Assembly (NCBI RefSeq): GCF_900116685.1
Contig: NZ_FPBL01000005.1
Coordinates: 97,188-161,187, forward strand
From: Nitrosomonas eutropha
GTDB taxonomy: Bacteria; Pseudomonadota; Gammaproteobacteria; Burkholderiales; Nitrosomonadaceae
DNA length: 64,000 bases
Direction of reading: 5' to 3'
Position 1 is the first letter of the stretch, and every line of letters starts with the position of its first letter. The translations under genes were made by a program, and so were the position numbers. This document shows, one piece after another, positions 21,167-31,835 of the stretch. The notes below the pieces were generated by a model that was not told where the DNA came from, made no database searches, and saw only the letters and a program-made list of their open reading frames with translations.

Positions 21167-21730
21167 ATGGCTTTAAAACTTCACATTATCACCTGTAGTA
21201 CTCGTCCCGGACGTGTCGGGCCCCATGTCGCACAATGGTTCTGCGAAGCCGCTGCCCAGCACGGCAAATTTGAAGCGGTACCAGTAGACCTGGCAGAATT
21301 CAACCTGCCGGTGTACAACGAGCCAGAACACCCGGTGCGCCAGCAATATCAGCATGCGCATACCAAAGACTGGGCAGCCAGCGTCCACGCAGCTGATGCC
21401 TATGTATTCGTAACCCCGGAATACAATTTTGGCCCGCCGCCCTCACTGCTCAACGCGCTTAACTACGTTTACAAGGAATGGAATTACAAACCTGCCGGGA
21501 TTGTGAGTTATGGCGGTGTATCCGGTGGATTGCGTGCTGCCCAGATTCTGAAACAAACACTGACTACCCTGAAAATCATGCCGATAGTGGAAGCCGTCAC
21601 CATTCAGAATGTTTTCACGCTCATTGATGAAAACAAACACTTCACCCCAATTGATTCTCACCTCCGTGCTGCAACAACCCTGCTGGATGAACTGTATAAA
21701 TGGGCACAGGCGCTTAAAACACTGCGGTAA
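21167..21730 (+). CDS. NAD(P)H-dependent FMN reductase family protein
   Basis: The 187-residue protein has the flavodoxin-like fold of the NADPH-dependent FMN reductase family: an N-terminal phosphate-binding strand-loop (ITCSTRPGRVGP) and the motif TPEYNFGPPPSLLNALNY. It would reduce flavin or quinone-like substrates in the cytoplasm. AAGGAAAAAC precedes the ATG, and it lies 42 bp after the mutarotase gene, probably in the same transcript. The GC-rich restriction-modification block begins about 150 bp after its stop codon. Confidence 0.85.
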   Translation: MALKLHIITCSTRPGRVGPHVAQWFCEAAAQHGKFEAVPVDLAEFNLPVYNEPEHPVRQQYQHAHTKDWAASVHAADAYVFVTPEYNFGPPPSLLNALNYVYKEWNYKPAGIVSYGGVSGGLRAAQILKQTLTTLKIMPIVEAVTIQNVFTLIDENKHFTPIDSHLRAATTLLDELYKWAQALKTLR

Positions 21731-21880
21731 TACTGCTTGCTGCCAGCAGTCTCTGTTCAGGGTGGCCCTGATCTGCCCTGAATAACCTCGAATAACTGGC
21801 TGGATGCGCAGCAGCGTAGTGATGAATCTCCCTCGACATCGTCGTCAACCTTCCATTTTGGGAATATCTCAGCTCGCTTC

Positions 21881-24800
21881 TCACGCCAACCCAAAATACC
21901 GCTCGAAGAAGGCTGCCAGCCTGTCGAGCACCGTCCGCTTTTTGGCCGCGTGGCCGTTGTTCTTGGTGAATCGCGATACCGGCGGCAGAATCCTCGTGAT
22001 AGCCGTGCCCGAGGTCGGGATGCTCCCGTCGCGGAAGGCGTTGTCGATGAAACTGCGCGCGCCCTCGGCGTTGAGGTTCTCCTCGGCGATGATGCGCTCC
22101 AGTTCCTCCACCTTCTTCGCCGCCACGAAGGCCTGCCACTGCGCATCCACCTTGGCCTTGGTGTTCACCGAATCGACGAACTGTTCGATCAGGTCTTTCT
22201 TGTTACGCAAGGACGGGCTGGAATTGATGGCGCGCTCGATGGTGGCACGGATTTCCTTGTCGTCGCCCGTGCCTTTTTTCTTCAGATACTGCTCGACCAG
22301 CAGCAGGATGTAATCGACGTTGATTTCCACCTGCTTGATGAGCTCGATCTCGAACACCACATCGTCGTTGATCGATTCCTTCTCAGCAGCCGACGTGGCG
22401 CGAAACTCCGCGTACAGGTTCAGGTACAGACTCTGGTAATCCTGAAACTCGCGCTCGGTCAGGATTTCGTGCCCGGCAAAATCGTCGAAGGCCGTGAGGA
22501 TGTTTTTCAGCCGCAAGATCGAGCCGAACAACTTGATGAACGCCTTCTGCGCCGCCTCGCCGACGATGGCTTTGCCAAGAGGGAAGCCTGCCACCAGCTC
22601 ACCCACGTGCTTCTCGTAGTCCTTGTAGTACTCGGCGTAGGGCTTGAGCAGCACGATCCCCTTGGCGTCCTTGTTGCCGAACAGGGCAAGCGCGTCGTTG
22701 GTCTCCTGCTCCAGATTGCGGAAGGAAACGATGTTGCCGTAGGTCTTGACCGAATTGAGGATGCGGTTGGTGCGCGAATAGGCCTGTATCAAGCCGTGGG
22801 CCTTCAGGTTCTTGTCCACCCACAGGGTGTTGAGCGTGGTGGCGTCAAAGCCAGTCAGGAACATGTTGACCACGATGACGATGTCCAGCTCACGTTTTTT
22901 CAGGCGCTGCGACAAATCCTTGTAGTAGTTCTGGAACTTGTCTGCCGAGGTGTCGAAGGAGGTAGAGAACAGCCCGTTGTAGTCCTGGATCGCGGCTTCC
23001 AGAAAATCGCGCGAGCTGGCATCCAGTCCATCGGTTTCAAACGCCTCCTCGCCGAGTAGGCCATCGGCTTCTCCCTCGTTGGCGGCAAAGCTGTAGATCA
23101 GGCTGATCTTGAGCTGTTGCGCCTCGGGCAACTCTTTCTGCTGTACCGCGAATTCCGCGTAATAGCGCTTGGCCGCATCGATGCTCACTGTGGCGAACAG
23201 CGAATTGAACCCCGCCAGCCGTCTGCCGTCGTGGCGGTAGCTGCTGGCACGCTTGGTTTTCTGGTCGAAGTGCTCGCGGATGTAGCCCGCGATCTGTGTG
23301 ATGCGCTCCGGTGCCAGCAGTGCCCGTTCGGTGTCGATGGCTGACACCTGCTTGTCCTCGATCCCAGCAGGCAGTTTGATCGTGTTGATGTAGTCGATCC
23401 GGAACGGCAGCACGTTCTTGTCGTTGATCGCATCGACGATGGTGTAGGTGTGCAGCTTGTCGCCAAACGCCTGCTGCGTGGTGCGCCGCCGTGGGTCGCC
23501 ACCCGCGCCCGAGTTCTCGGCAAAGATGGGCGTGCCGGTAAAGCCGAACAGGTGGTAGCGCTGGAATACCCGGGTGATTTCGGCGTGCATATCGCCGAAC
23601 TGGCTGCGGTGACACTCGTCGAAGATCACCACCACATGGGCCTCATACACCGGGTGCTTCTTGTTCCTGGCGACGAAGCGGGAGAGCTTCTGGATGGTGG
23701 TGATGATGATGCGGGCGTTGGGGTCTTCCAACTGCCGTTGCAGCACCGCCGTAGAGGTGTTCGAGTTGGCCGCGCCTTTCTCGAAGCGCTCGTACTCGCG
23801 CATGGTCTGATAGTCCAGATCCTTGCGATCCACCACGAACAGCACCTTGTCGATGTCCGGCAAGCCCCGGGCCAACTGCGCCGCCTTGAAGCTGGTCAGC
23901 GTCTTGCCGCTGCCCGTGGTGTGCCAGATATAGCCACCCGCCGCCACGGTGCCGAGCTGCTTGTGGTTGGTGGCCGTGCCGATGCGCTGCAGGATGCGCT
24001 CGGCGGCGACGATCTGGTAGGGCCGCATCACCAGCAGCTTGCGATCCACATCGAACACGCAGTATTTGGTGAGGACGTTCAGCAGCGAATGCCTGGCGAA
24101 GAAGGTCTTGGTAAAGCCCTTCAGCTCGGTGATGGCCCTGTTCGTCGCGTCGGCCCACCAACTGGTGAAGGCAAAGCTGTTGGAGGTCTTGCTCTTGCCG
24201 CGCCTAGTGGTCTGCTCCTTCAAATGCCCATCGCGCACGGTGTTGCTGTAGTACTTGGTCAGCGTGCCGTTGCTGATAACGAACAGCTGCACGTACTCGA
24301 ACAAGCCCAAGCCCGCCCAGAAGCTGTCGCGCTGGTAGCGATTAATTTGGTTGAAGGCCTCGCGGATATCCACGCCCCGGCGCTTCAACTCGATATGCAC
24401 CATCGGCAGGCCGTTGACCAGCACCGTCACGTCATAGCGCGTGGCGCGCGCTCCTTCCGATTCATACTGGTTGATGACCTGCAAGGCGTTGTTGTGGATG
24501 TTGGCCTTGTCTACAAGATAGATGTTCTTGGTGCTGCCGTCGTCGCGCTTGAGCACCTGGATGTGGTCTTCCTGGATGCGTGCGGTCTTTTCGAGGATGC
24601 CATCGTTGGCTCCGGCGATGCTGGCGGTGAAAAACCGCTCCCACTCTGCGTCGGAGAATGTGATCTTGTTGAGCCTTTCCAACTGACAGCGCAGGTTGAC
24701 CAGCAGTTCGACTTCCGAGGTGATGGTCAGGTAGTCATACGCCTGCATCTGCAACTGCTGGATGAAGGCCTTTTCCAGCTCGGCTTCGGACTGGTAGGCC

Positions 24801-24904
24801 CCGTCATGCACGCCGAGCGCATCGGGCAGAAACTCGGCGACAACGGTGCTCTCGTTGGACAGCGCAATCGGCTCGTAGCGGAAGGATTTGAGGTCTTCGC
24901 TCAT
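21881..24904 (-). CDS. hsdR: Type I restriction endonuclease subunit R
   Basis: The 1007-residue motor/nuclease subunit cuts unmodified DNA after ATP-driven translocation. The N-terminal nuclease shows D158 followed by the ELK of HIELKRRG (E172, K174), a PD-(D/E)xK pattern. The SF2 helicase motor has Walker A TTGSGKT at about residue 327-333 and DECHR at about 427. The C-terminal helical part contacts HsdM/HsdS. The ATG overlaps the stop of the distal hsdS segment (ATGA), so it is the last gene of the operon. Codon use is strikingly G/C-rich compared with the flanking acnA and flagellar genes, in line with horizontal gain. Confidence 0.96.
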   Translation of the reverse strand: MSEDLKSFRYEPIALSNESTVVAEFLPDALGVHDGAYQSEAELEKAFIQQLQMQAYDYLTITSEVELLVNLRCQLERLNKITFSDAEWERFFTASIAGANDGILEKTARIQEDHIQVLKRDDGSTKNIYLVDKANIHNNALQVINQYESEGARATRYDVTVLVNGLPMVHIELKRRGVDIREAFNQINRYQRDSFWAGLGLFEYVQLFVISNGTLTKYYSNTVRDGHLKEQTTRRGKSKTSNSFAFTSWWADATNRAITELKGFTKTFFARHSLLNVLTKYCVFDVDRKLLVMRPYQIVAAERILQRIGTATNHKQLGTVAAGGYIWHTTGSGKTLTSFKAAQLARGLPDIDKVLFVVDRKDLDYQTMREYERFEKGAANSNTSTAVLQRQLEDPNARIIITTIQKLSRFVARNKKHPVYEAHVVVIFDECHRSQFGDMHAEITRVFQRYHLFGFTGTPIFAENSGAGGDPRRRTTQQAFGDKLHTYTIVDAINDKNVLPFRIDYINTIKLPAGIEDKQVSAIDTERALLAPERITQIAGYIREHFDQKTKRASSYRHDGRRLAGFNSLFATVSIDAAKRYYAEFAVQQKELPEAQQLKISLIYSFAANEGEADGLLGEEAFETDGLDASSRDFLEAAIQDYNGLFSTSFDTSADKFQNYYKDLSQRLKKRELDIVIVVNMFLTGFDATTLNTLWVDKNLKAHGLIQAYSRTNRILNSVKTYGNIVSFRNLEQETNDALALFGNKDAKGIVLLKPYAEYYKDYEKHVGELVAGFPLGKAIVGEAAQKAFIKLFGSILRLKNILTAFDDFAGHEILTEREFQDYQSLYLNLYAEFRATSAAEKESINDDVVFEIELIKQVEINVDYILLLVEQYLKKKGTGDDKEIRATIERAINSSPSLRNKKDLIEQFVDSVNTKAKVDAQWQAFVAAKKVEELERIIAEENLNAEGARSFIDNAFRDGSIPTSGTAITRILPPVSRFTKNNGHAAKKRTVLDRLAAFFERYFGLA

Positions 24905-25471
24905 GCGGCTTCCTTGAAGGTGAGCAGCCGGTTGCGGTAATGCGCATATTGCTGACGGCGGGCCTTGATCTCGGCGGGAAGGCCCGAACTGATGTCATTC
25001 ACCAGTGCATCGAAGTGGTCGAGAATATTTGCGATGCGCACTTGTTCATCGTGGGGTGGAATGGGAATTGGGTATGACTTGATGATTCCGATATTCAAGT
25101 CAGAACGATTCCCTTGGCCGCGTGATCGCAAGTCTTCGTATTGGTTGACAAGCCAGTGATAGACGTATCGGTAGTGAGCAAGATCCGGATCGACCTCCAA
25201 ATTACAACAGTGCTGGTTCGTCGTTAGCCGGATTTTGTTGACCGCAACACGTCCACGCGTAACCCCCGCACCCGAGATGGCAACAATGACACTGTTCTCG
25301 GGAACCCATTTGGCAGATGAGTTACGCAACCCCTCTTCTGTGATGGTGACACTAGTCGTAGAGATATCTGCGTAATCGACTTCCTGTGTGCGCAACCACG
25401 GAATATCACCTCCGTAATATTCGGCACGAGTCGATAGTGGAGTTCCTCCGGACGATGCGTTTAGGCAGATG

Positions 25472-25485
<14 letters not shown>
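24901..25485 (-). CDS. hsdS: Distal segment of type I specificity subunit (TRD2 plus second conserved region), out of frame with the proximal segment
   Basis: The 194-residue ORF carries one target recognition domain (SGGTPLSTRAEYYGGDIPWL onward) and the second conserved helical region (QVRIANILDHFDALVND, ending LLTFKEAA). On its own it lacks the first TRD. The frame is open upstream of its ATG through the AAGC tract (S-I-R-W before Met), so it reads as the second half of one gene displaced by +1 nucleotide. It overlaps the proximal ORF by 14 bases, so re-initiation could also yield it as a separate half-subunit. The stop overlaps hsdR (ATGA). Confidence 0.85.
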
Positions 25486-26160
<675 letters not shown>

Positions 26161-26164
<4 letters not shown>

Positions 26165-27174
26165 TGCTTCTTCCCTTCGATCTTCTTCTGCGCCTTCTTG
26201 ACGGTTTCCAGAAACACCGCTTCCACCTCGGAAGGCTGCGCGGCCAGCTGGGTGCGGAATTTGGCGTATTCGGCTTGGGCGTGGGCCAGCGCGTCCTGGT
26301 GGCTGACCTTGCCTGCGCCTTGCAGGGTTTTTCCGCCCATGGCGGCGATCAATTGCTCCAGATGTGCCAGCCAATCCTTCATGTAGGTCGGCTCATGGTT
26401 CATGGCGCGGAATTCGGCGGCATCGAAGTACGCCGACACCAGCGTGTTCAAGCGCTTGAGTTCGTTCGCATCGAGGTAGTTCTTGGCATTGCCCGCTTCA
26501 GCCTTGGTGGGCTGAGGGCCTGAGAAAGACAGCAGGCCCATGAAGGGTTTGCCCGCGTCGGCACGCCGGGCAATCACTTCGGCGGCCGTCCGGCCGTGGG
26601 CGGCGTAGTGCAGCTTGTTTTGCACGGCCTTGAAGAACAGCGCGCTGGCGTCGGCCTTTGGGTCGTAATCGACACTGGTGGCGTACAGGTCGAGTACCTG
26701 CCGGTAAAGCACTTTTTCGCTGGAGCGGATGTCGCGGATGCGCTCCAGCAACTCTTTCCAGTAGCTGCCGCCGCCCAGGTTTTTCAGGCGGGCGTCGTCC
26801 ATGGCGAAGCCCTTGACCAGGTACTCACGCAGGCGCTCGGTGGCCCAGATGCGGAACTGGGTGGCGATGGCGGATTTGACGCGGTAGCCCAGCGAGATGA
26901 TGAGGTCAAGGTTGTAGAAGGGCAGCGTTCGCGCAACCTGGCGGGTGCCCTCGGTGCGAACCTGTCGGAATTCCCGACAGGTTGCCGCCTGGCTCAATTC
27001 GCCTTCGGCGTAGATGTTGGCGATGTGCTCCAGGACGTTGGTGCGCGATGTCTGAAACAGATCGGCCAGTTGCTGCTGGCTCAGCCAGACCGTGTCGCCA
27101 TCGAGCTGGACATCGATGGCAGGCGCATCGCCGCGCTGGTAGAGGACGATTTCACCTGCAGGCTGCTCGTTCAT
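26161..27174 (-). CDS. rhuM: RhuM family protein in the restriction-modification operon
   Basis: The 337-residue protein matches the RhuM (virulence RhuM) family: an N-terminal helix-turn-helix-like stretch ([19 protein letters not shown]) and the conserved [15 protein letters not shown] followed by FRIWATERL. The C-terminal part resembles a Fic/DOC-like accessory segment often seen in these proteins, but I do not see a confident Fic motif. It overlaps hsdM and hsdS by ATGA at both ends, so it is translated as part of the operon. Its function is unproven; the tight coupling suggests regulation of, or association with, the R-M complex. Confidence 0.85.
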
Positions 27175-28751
27175 GCCTGCCCTCCTTCCAGATCCGCCAC
27201 GATGGCATCAATGGCCGTACGCAGTTCGGCCTGCCGCGCCACGATGTGGGCAATCTTGGCGTTGAGTGCCTGGATATCAACCACCTCGCGGGTATCTTCC
27301 TGTTCCACGTAGCTGCTGACCGCGATGTTGTAGCCGTTGGCGGCGATGTCGCCGTTCTCGACCAGCCGCGCGAAGTGCTCAACGCTCTGGCGGTCGGTGA
27401 AAGCACCGAGGATTTTTTGCTGATGTTCGGACAGCAGCTTGTTCTTGTTGCCGCCGCGCACGAAGCAGGCAGAGGCGTCGATGAACAGCGTGGCGTTGTC
27501 GCGCTTGGACTTCTTCAGCACGATGATGCAGGTGGCAATGGTGGTGCCGAAGAACAGGTCGGGCGGCAGCTGGATGACGGTGTCGACGTAGTTGTTGTCG
27601 ATCAGGTACTGGCGAATCTTCTGCTCCGCACCGCCGCGATAGAGCACGCCGGGGAATTCGACGATGGCCGCCGTGCCGTTGACCGCCAGCCACGCGAGGA
27701 TGTGCAGGGTGAAGGCCAGATCGGCCTTGCTCTTGGGGGCCAGTACACCCGCTGGGGCAAAGCGCGGGTCGTTGATCAGCAGAGGGTTGGCATCGCCGTC
27801 CCATTTGATGGAGTACGGCGGATTGGAGACGATGGCCTCGAAGGGTTCATCGTCCCAGTGCGCCGGATCGGTCAGCGTGTCGCCGTGGGCGATGTGGAAC
27901 TTTTCGTAGTTCACATCGTGCAGGAACATGTTGATGCGGCACAGGTTGTAGGTGGTGAGGTTGATCTCCTGGCCGTAGAAGCCCTGCCGCACCGCATCGT
28001 GGCCCAGCACCTTGACGAAGTTGAGCAGCAGCGAGCCCGAGCCACAGGCCGGGTCATAGACCTTGTTGACCTCGGTCTTCCCCGCCACGGTGATGCGCGC
28101 CAAGAGTTCGGAGACTTCCTGCGGGGTGTAGAACTCGCCGCCGGACTTGCCCGCCGTGGAGGCGTACATCTGCATCAGGTATTCGTAGGCGTCGCCGAAC
28201 AGATCGATGGTGTTGCCCGTGAACCCGCCGCCGTTGGACAGCGGCAGGTCGCCGATGGCGTCGAGCAGCTTGACCAGCTTTTCGTTGCGCTTGACCACGG
28301 TGGGGCCGAGCTTGCTGCTGTTCACATCGAGATCGTCGAACAGGCCCTTGATGTCATCCTCGGAATCACTGCCTGTGGCCGAGCCTTCAATGTCGGCAAA
28401 GAGGTTGCTCAGTGTCTCGTTGAGGTTGGCGTCATGCCGGGCGCGGGCCCGCACGTTGGCGAACAGCTCCGAAGGCAGGATGTAGAAGCCCTTTTCCTTC
28501 ACCGTCTCCAAGCGGCCGAACTCGGCATCGGCATCGCTCAACTTGGCGTAGTCGAAGTCGGCGCTGCCCGCACGGCGCTCCTGCTCGTTGAGGTAGCTGG
28601 TCAGGTTCTCCGAGATGAAGCGGTAGAACAACATCCCGAGCACGTAGGTCTTGAAGTCCCAACCATCGACGCTGCCGCGCAGGTCATTGGCGATGCGCCA
28701 GATGGTTTTGTGCAGCTCGGCACGTTCGGTTTCTTTGGTGTTGTTATTCAT
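27171..28751 (-). CDS. hsdM: Type I DNA methyltransferase subunit M
   Basis: The 526-residue N6-adenine methyltransferase subunit has the HsdM N-terminal helical domain (residues 1-140), the cofactor motif [13 protein letters not shown] and the catalytic NPPYSIKW. It protects the host sites and forms M2S with the specificity subunit. I chose the ATG at 28751 ([13 protein letters not shown]) rather than the in-frame one at 28778, because family proteins start there. It is the first gene of the operon hsdM-rhuM-hsdS-hsdR, all joined by ATGA overlaps. About 200 bp separates it from fliA, which ends facing away. Confidence 0.96.
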   Translation of the reverse strand: MNNNTKETERAELHKTIWRIANDLRGSVDGWDFKTYVLGMLFYRFISENLTSYLNEQERRAGSADFDYAKLSDADAEFGRLETVKEKGFYILPSELFANVRARARHDANLNETLSNLFADIEGSATGSDSEDDIKGLFDDLDVNSSKLGPTVVKRNEKLVKLLDAIGDLPLSNGGGFTGNTIDLFGDAYEYLMQMYASTAGKSGGEFYTPQEVSELLARITVAGKTEVNKVYDPACGSGSLLLNFVKVLGHDAVRQGFYGQEINLTTYNLCRINMFLHDVNYEKFHIAHGDTLTDPAHWDDEPFEAIVSNPPYSIKWDGDANPLLINDPRFAPAGVLAPKSKADLAFTLHILAWLAVNGTAAIVEFPGVLYRGGAEQKIRQYLIDNNYVDTVIQLPPDLFFGTTIATCIIVLKKSKRDNATLFIDASACFVRGGNKNKLLSEHQQKILGAFTDRQSVEHFARLVENGDIAANGYNIAVSSYVEQEDTREVVDIQALNAKIAHIVARQAELRTAIDAIVADLEGGQA

Positions 28752-28958
28752 GGAGCCGGATTTACAGATTATGAGCAATTTTGCTGTCAGGGATCATGCC
28801 CGCCATTGTGCTTATTTTTCTTCGCAGGGCAGACAGGTGGAGCAGGTTACCCGGACAACGCCGGGTATTCTGTGTATTTGTGCAACGATATCATACCAAT
28901 TGCATGAAAACTGCAGGCGATCTACCGTCTTTTCGGCTTGACCGGCTTTCAGAGGGGA

Positions 28959-29681
28959 TTATTTATCCCGCAGGCGAGTTCTTAAACGCGAGATGGCCTG
29001 GGTGTGAAGCTGGCAGATGCGTGATTCGCTGACGCCCAGCACATCGCCGATTTCGCGCAGGTTCATTTCCTGCTCGTAGTACATACCCATGACCAGTTTT
29101 TCCTTGGCGGGCAGTTTTTCGATGGCGGCGACCAGCAGTTCTCTCAGATTTTTTTCCAGCAGTTGATCCAGTGGTTCGTTACCCTGGTCATTACACAGAT
29201 GATCAAGAAAATGATCTTCTTCATCTACCTGAAAATCTTCGTAATAGATCAGTTGCCCGCCCCCTGCTTCTTGCAGCATTTCCTGATACTCGGCCAGTGG
29301 CAGGTTAAGTTCATCCGCAATTTCCTGTTCGTTAGGCGGACAGCCAAGGCGTTGTTCCAGTGTGCGCATAGCGGTTTCGATCTGACGCATTTTCCTACGC
29401 AAGCTGCGGGGCAGCCAGTCCGCCTCCCGCAGTTCGTCTAGCATCGAGCCACGGATACGCTGGGCGGCGTAGCTTTCAAACTGACGTCCGTAGGAACCTT
29501 CATAACGATTGATGGCATCCAGTAGCCCGATCATTCCCGCCTGGATCAGATCATCCACCTGAACGCTGGCTGGCAGCCTGGCCATCATATGGTAGGCAAT
29601 CCGCTTGACCAGTGGTGTAAATTCAGTAATAAACTGGTCTTTATCAATGGTTCCTGCTTCGGTATACATAGGTTCACTCAC
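28959..29681 (-). CDS. fliA: Flagellar sigma-28 factor
   Basis: The 240-residue sigma factor directs RNA polymerase to late flagellar and chemotaxis promoters. Region 2 is at about residues 20-95 (DLIQAGMIGLLDAINRYE, FESYAAQRIRGSMLDELR), region 3 follows (EQEIADELNLPLAEYQ), and region 4 (LREIGDVLGVSESRICQLH) is C-terminal. The start is a GTG at 29681 overlapping the flhG stop (GTGA); an ATG four codons later is an alternative. It is the last gene of the flhB-flhA-flhF-flhG-fliA run. Its anti-sigma factor FlgM is encoded at 40778. Confidence 0.95.
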   Translation of the reverse strand: MSEPMYTEAGTIDKDQFITEFTPLVKRIAYHMMARLPASVQVDDLIQAGMIGLLDAINRYEGSYGRQFESYAAQRIRGSMLDELREADWLPRSLRRKMRQIETAMRTLEQRLGCPPNEQEIADELNLPLAEYQEMLQEAGGGQLIYYEDFQVDEEDHFLDHLCNDQGNEPLDQLLEKNLRELLVAAIEKLPAKEKLVMGMYYEQEMNLREIGDVLGVSESRICQLHTQAISRLRTRLRDK

Positions 29682-30571
29682 ACCGTAAAATCTGCCGTAT
29701 CAAGATGACTGGTTCGTATCAGTCTGCGCATGAAATTTTCCACGCCGTCGTTATCTGTCCAGGCTCCCGTGCATTGCATCAGTTTCTCAGCCAGTTGCCG
29801 GTAACCTGCAGCTGATCTGGATGCCGGAAAAATTTCCACTACCGGCTGGCAAAGCTGGGTGGAACGGTGCAGTTTGTCATCCAGCAGAATGCATCCCATC
29901 CACTCCAGTCTGACGGCCAGGTTCTTTTGGGCAACGCTGGCAATGTTGTCGAAAATATCGCGCCCGATGTTTTCTGATTCCACTTTGTTGACCAGCACCA
30001 GGAAATTGCGCCGGGCATATTCCTGACTGATGAGCTTGATCAGTGCATACGCATCGGTAATGGCGGTACCAGAACCGGAGAGTACGATCAGCACCTGTTG
30101 GGAAGCCAGGCTCAGTGGCACAACCCGGCTGCTTTTCCCGATGGCGGTATCGATCAGCACAATATCCACCGACTGGGAAAGTTCACTGAAGCATTGAATA
30201 AACCGTTCCTGATCAGCGAGTGAAAGTTTTGCCAGCGAGTGAATGCCACGCATTGCTGTTAAAACCATTACACCTTCCGGCCCTTGTGTCATCACCTGTT
30301 CAAGCGTTTTATCCTGATTGATAACGTGCAGTAAATCGTAACGCGCATTCAGACCAAGATTGGCGTTGACGTCTTTGTGGCGCGGATTTTCATCCAGAAT
30401 CAGCACATGTTTGCCTGTTTTTGCCAATGCTGCAGCCAAATTAATGACTGTACAGGTTTTGCCGACACCCGTTCGTCCACCGGCGACAGCAAACACGCGC
30501 ACCCCGGTATTGGAGGCCAGCGCAGATAGCTCGCGCAGGCCGGATGCCTGGTCTTTCCTAACCTCAGCCAT
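29678..30571 (-). CDS. flhG: Flagellar number regulator, MinD-like ATPase FlhG (FleN)
   Basis: This MinD/ParA-type ATPase limits flagellar number in partnership with FlhF. From the ATG at 30571 it has 297 residues. The deviant Walker A GGRTGVGKTCT lies near residue 29, followed by INLAAALAKTGKHVLILDEN and VLIDTA. The start overlaps the flhF stop by eight bases; the longer open frame to 30622 would run into flhF and is less likely. A C-terminal amphipathic helix of the membrane-targeting kind is plausible but not proven from sequence. Confidence 0.92.
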   Translation of the reverse strand: MAEVRKDQASGLRELSALASNTGVRVFAVAGGRTGVGKTCTVINLAAALAKTGKHVLILDENPRHKDVNANLGLNARYDLLHVINQDKTLEQVMTQGPEGVMVLTAMRGIHSLAKLSLADQERFIQCFSELSQSVDIVLIDTAIGKSSRVVPLSLASQQVLIVLSGSGTAITDAYALIKLISQEYARRNFLVLVNKVESENIGRDIFDNIASVAQKNLAVRLEWMGCILLDDKLHRSTQLCQPVVEIFPASRSAAGYRQLAEKLMQCTGAWTDNDGVENFMRRLIRTSHLDTADFTV

Positions 30572-31835
30572 GATCTGCCTCGGCACGTTCCGGTTGTCTG
30601 ATAGCTGGTTGATCACCGGCACTGCTCGCCATAATCAATGCAAATTCCGGGTCTTGTAATGAGAAGGGGGAATTTTCTGGAGAAGGCTTGAAAATACGGT
30701 GCAACAGGTAGCGGGAACTGGCTTCATGCAGATCTTCCGGAACCTTCTGGCCATTGGTGACGTAATGCAGCACCAGTTTGCGCCGGATGATTGCATCCAA
30801 TGCAATGCCTAAACTGGCTGATTCATCCACCTTGGTAATGATGCAGCCATGAATACTATGTTTTTGGTAGGCGGAAATAACTTCGTCCAGCGTATCGCCG
30901 CTGCTGGTTGCATTGAGTAACAGCAGGTGCTTTATTTTTGTACCACATTGGCTCAGCATGGCGATCTGTTCGGCCAGCATCTGATCGCGCTGGCTCATAC
31001 CAACGGTATCAATCAGTACCATGTGTTTGCCGCGCAGTTCGTGCAGCATTAACTGCAGATCCTCAATATCCTTGATGCTGCGTACCGATACCCCCAGCAG
31101 CTTGCCGTAAATGCGCAGTTGTTCGTGTCCACCGATACGGTAGCTGTCAGTGGTCAGCAGTGCCACTTTGTCAGCACCGTGCCGGATAACAGCGCGTGCA
31201 GCCAGTTTTGCCGTAGTGGTAGTTTTACCGACACCGGTTGGCCCGATCAGTGCATACACGCCGCCTTGTTCAATGATTTCGTCACCGGTTGCGGTGCGTA
31301 AATTAAGCGTGAGCAGTGAGATGGTTTTTTTCAGGCTTTGCTCGAAATCACGGTCAGCCGGCAATTTTTCCAGCAAGTGACGTGACAGTAGCGGGCTGAA
31401 GCCTGCACTTAACAGCGTGCGTAGCACTTTCATGCCACCCGGATCCCGTTGTGAAAAATTACTCCAACCCATGGTGGTCAGTTGCTCTTCCAGCATTTGC
31501 CGCATGGCCTGGATTTCCTGGATGATGTGCGCGCCCGGGCTGTCCGCCGCAGGCGGTTGTGTTTCCGGCTGTTTGTGGATAGTCGCTGTCTGCTCTGTTC
31601 CGGAAGCAGATTTGTGCCGGGGGGAAGCAGTTGGCCTAACCGCTGAAGAAGGCGCAGTCACCTCGTGCGGCGTATCGCTGGTGAGCATGGATATATCCTT
31701 GCCGGCCAGCGCCATGATTTCAATCCCGCCTGGTACTTGTTTGTTTGACAAAATCACGGCATCCGCGCCGAGCTCTTCCTTGACCTTGCGTAACACCTCA
31801 TGGGAGGTGGCGGCTAGAAATTTTCTTACTTTCAT
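30564..31835 (-). CDS. flhF: Flagellar placement GTPase FlhF
   Basis: The 423-residue SRP-type GTPase sets the site of flagellar assembly. It has the family N-terminus (MKVRKFLAATSHEVLRKVKE), a long variable Pro/Ser/Thr-rich linker at about residues 65-105, and an NG domain with GPTGVGKTTTTAKLAARA at about 198, LLTTDSYRIGG and LIDTVGMSQRD. It overlaps flhA upstream (ATGA) and flhG downstream. FlhF with FlhG in one operon is typical of polar flagellation. Confidence 0.95.
   Translation of the reverse strand: MKVRKFLAATSHEVLRKVKEELGADAVILSNKQVPGGIEIMALAGKDISMLTSDTPHEVTAPSSAVRPTASPRHKSASGTEQTATIHKQPETQPPAADSPGAHIIQEIQAMRQMLEEQLTTMGWSNFSQRDPGGMKVLRTLLSAGFSPLLSRHLLEKLPADRDFEQSLKKTISLLTLNLRTATGDEIIEQGGVYALIGPTGVGKTTTTAKLAARAVIRHGADKVALLTTDSYRIGGHEQLRIYGKLLGVSVRSIKDIEDLQLMLHELRGKHMVLIDTVGMSQRDQMLAEQIAMLSQCGTKIKHLLLLNATSSGDTLDEVISAYQKHSIHGCIITKVDESASLGIALDAIIRRKLVLHYVTNGQKVPEDLHEASSRYLLHRIFKPSPENSPFSLQDPEFALIMASSAGDQPAIRQPERAEADHG

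Noticed and set aside
23450..24940. Long plus-strand frame of 496 codons opposite hsdR
   Set aside because: It is a mirror of GC-rich codons in hsdR; its translation is low in hydrophobic-core patterns and matches nothing, while hsdR has clear motifs.
26982..28907. Long plus-strand frame of 641 codons opposite hsdM/rhuM
   Set aside because: Same cause: antisense of GC-rich genes. The hsdM motifs NPPY and DPACGSGS are decisive for the minus strand.
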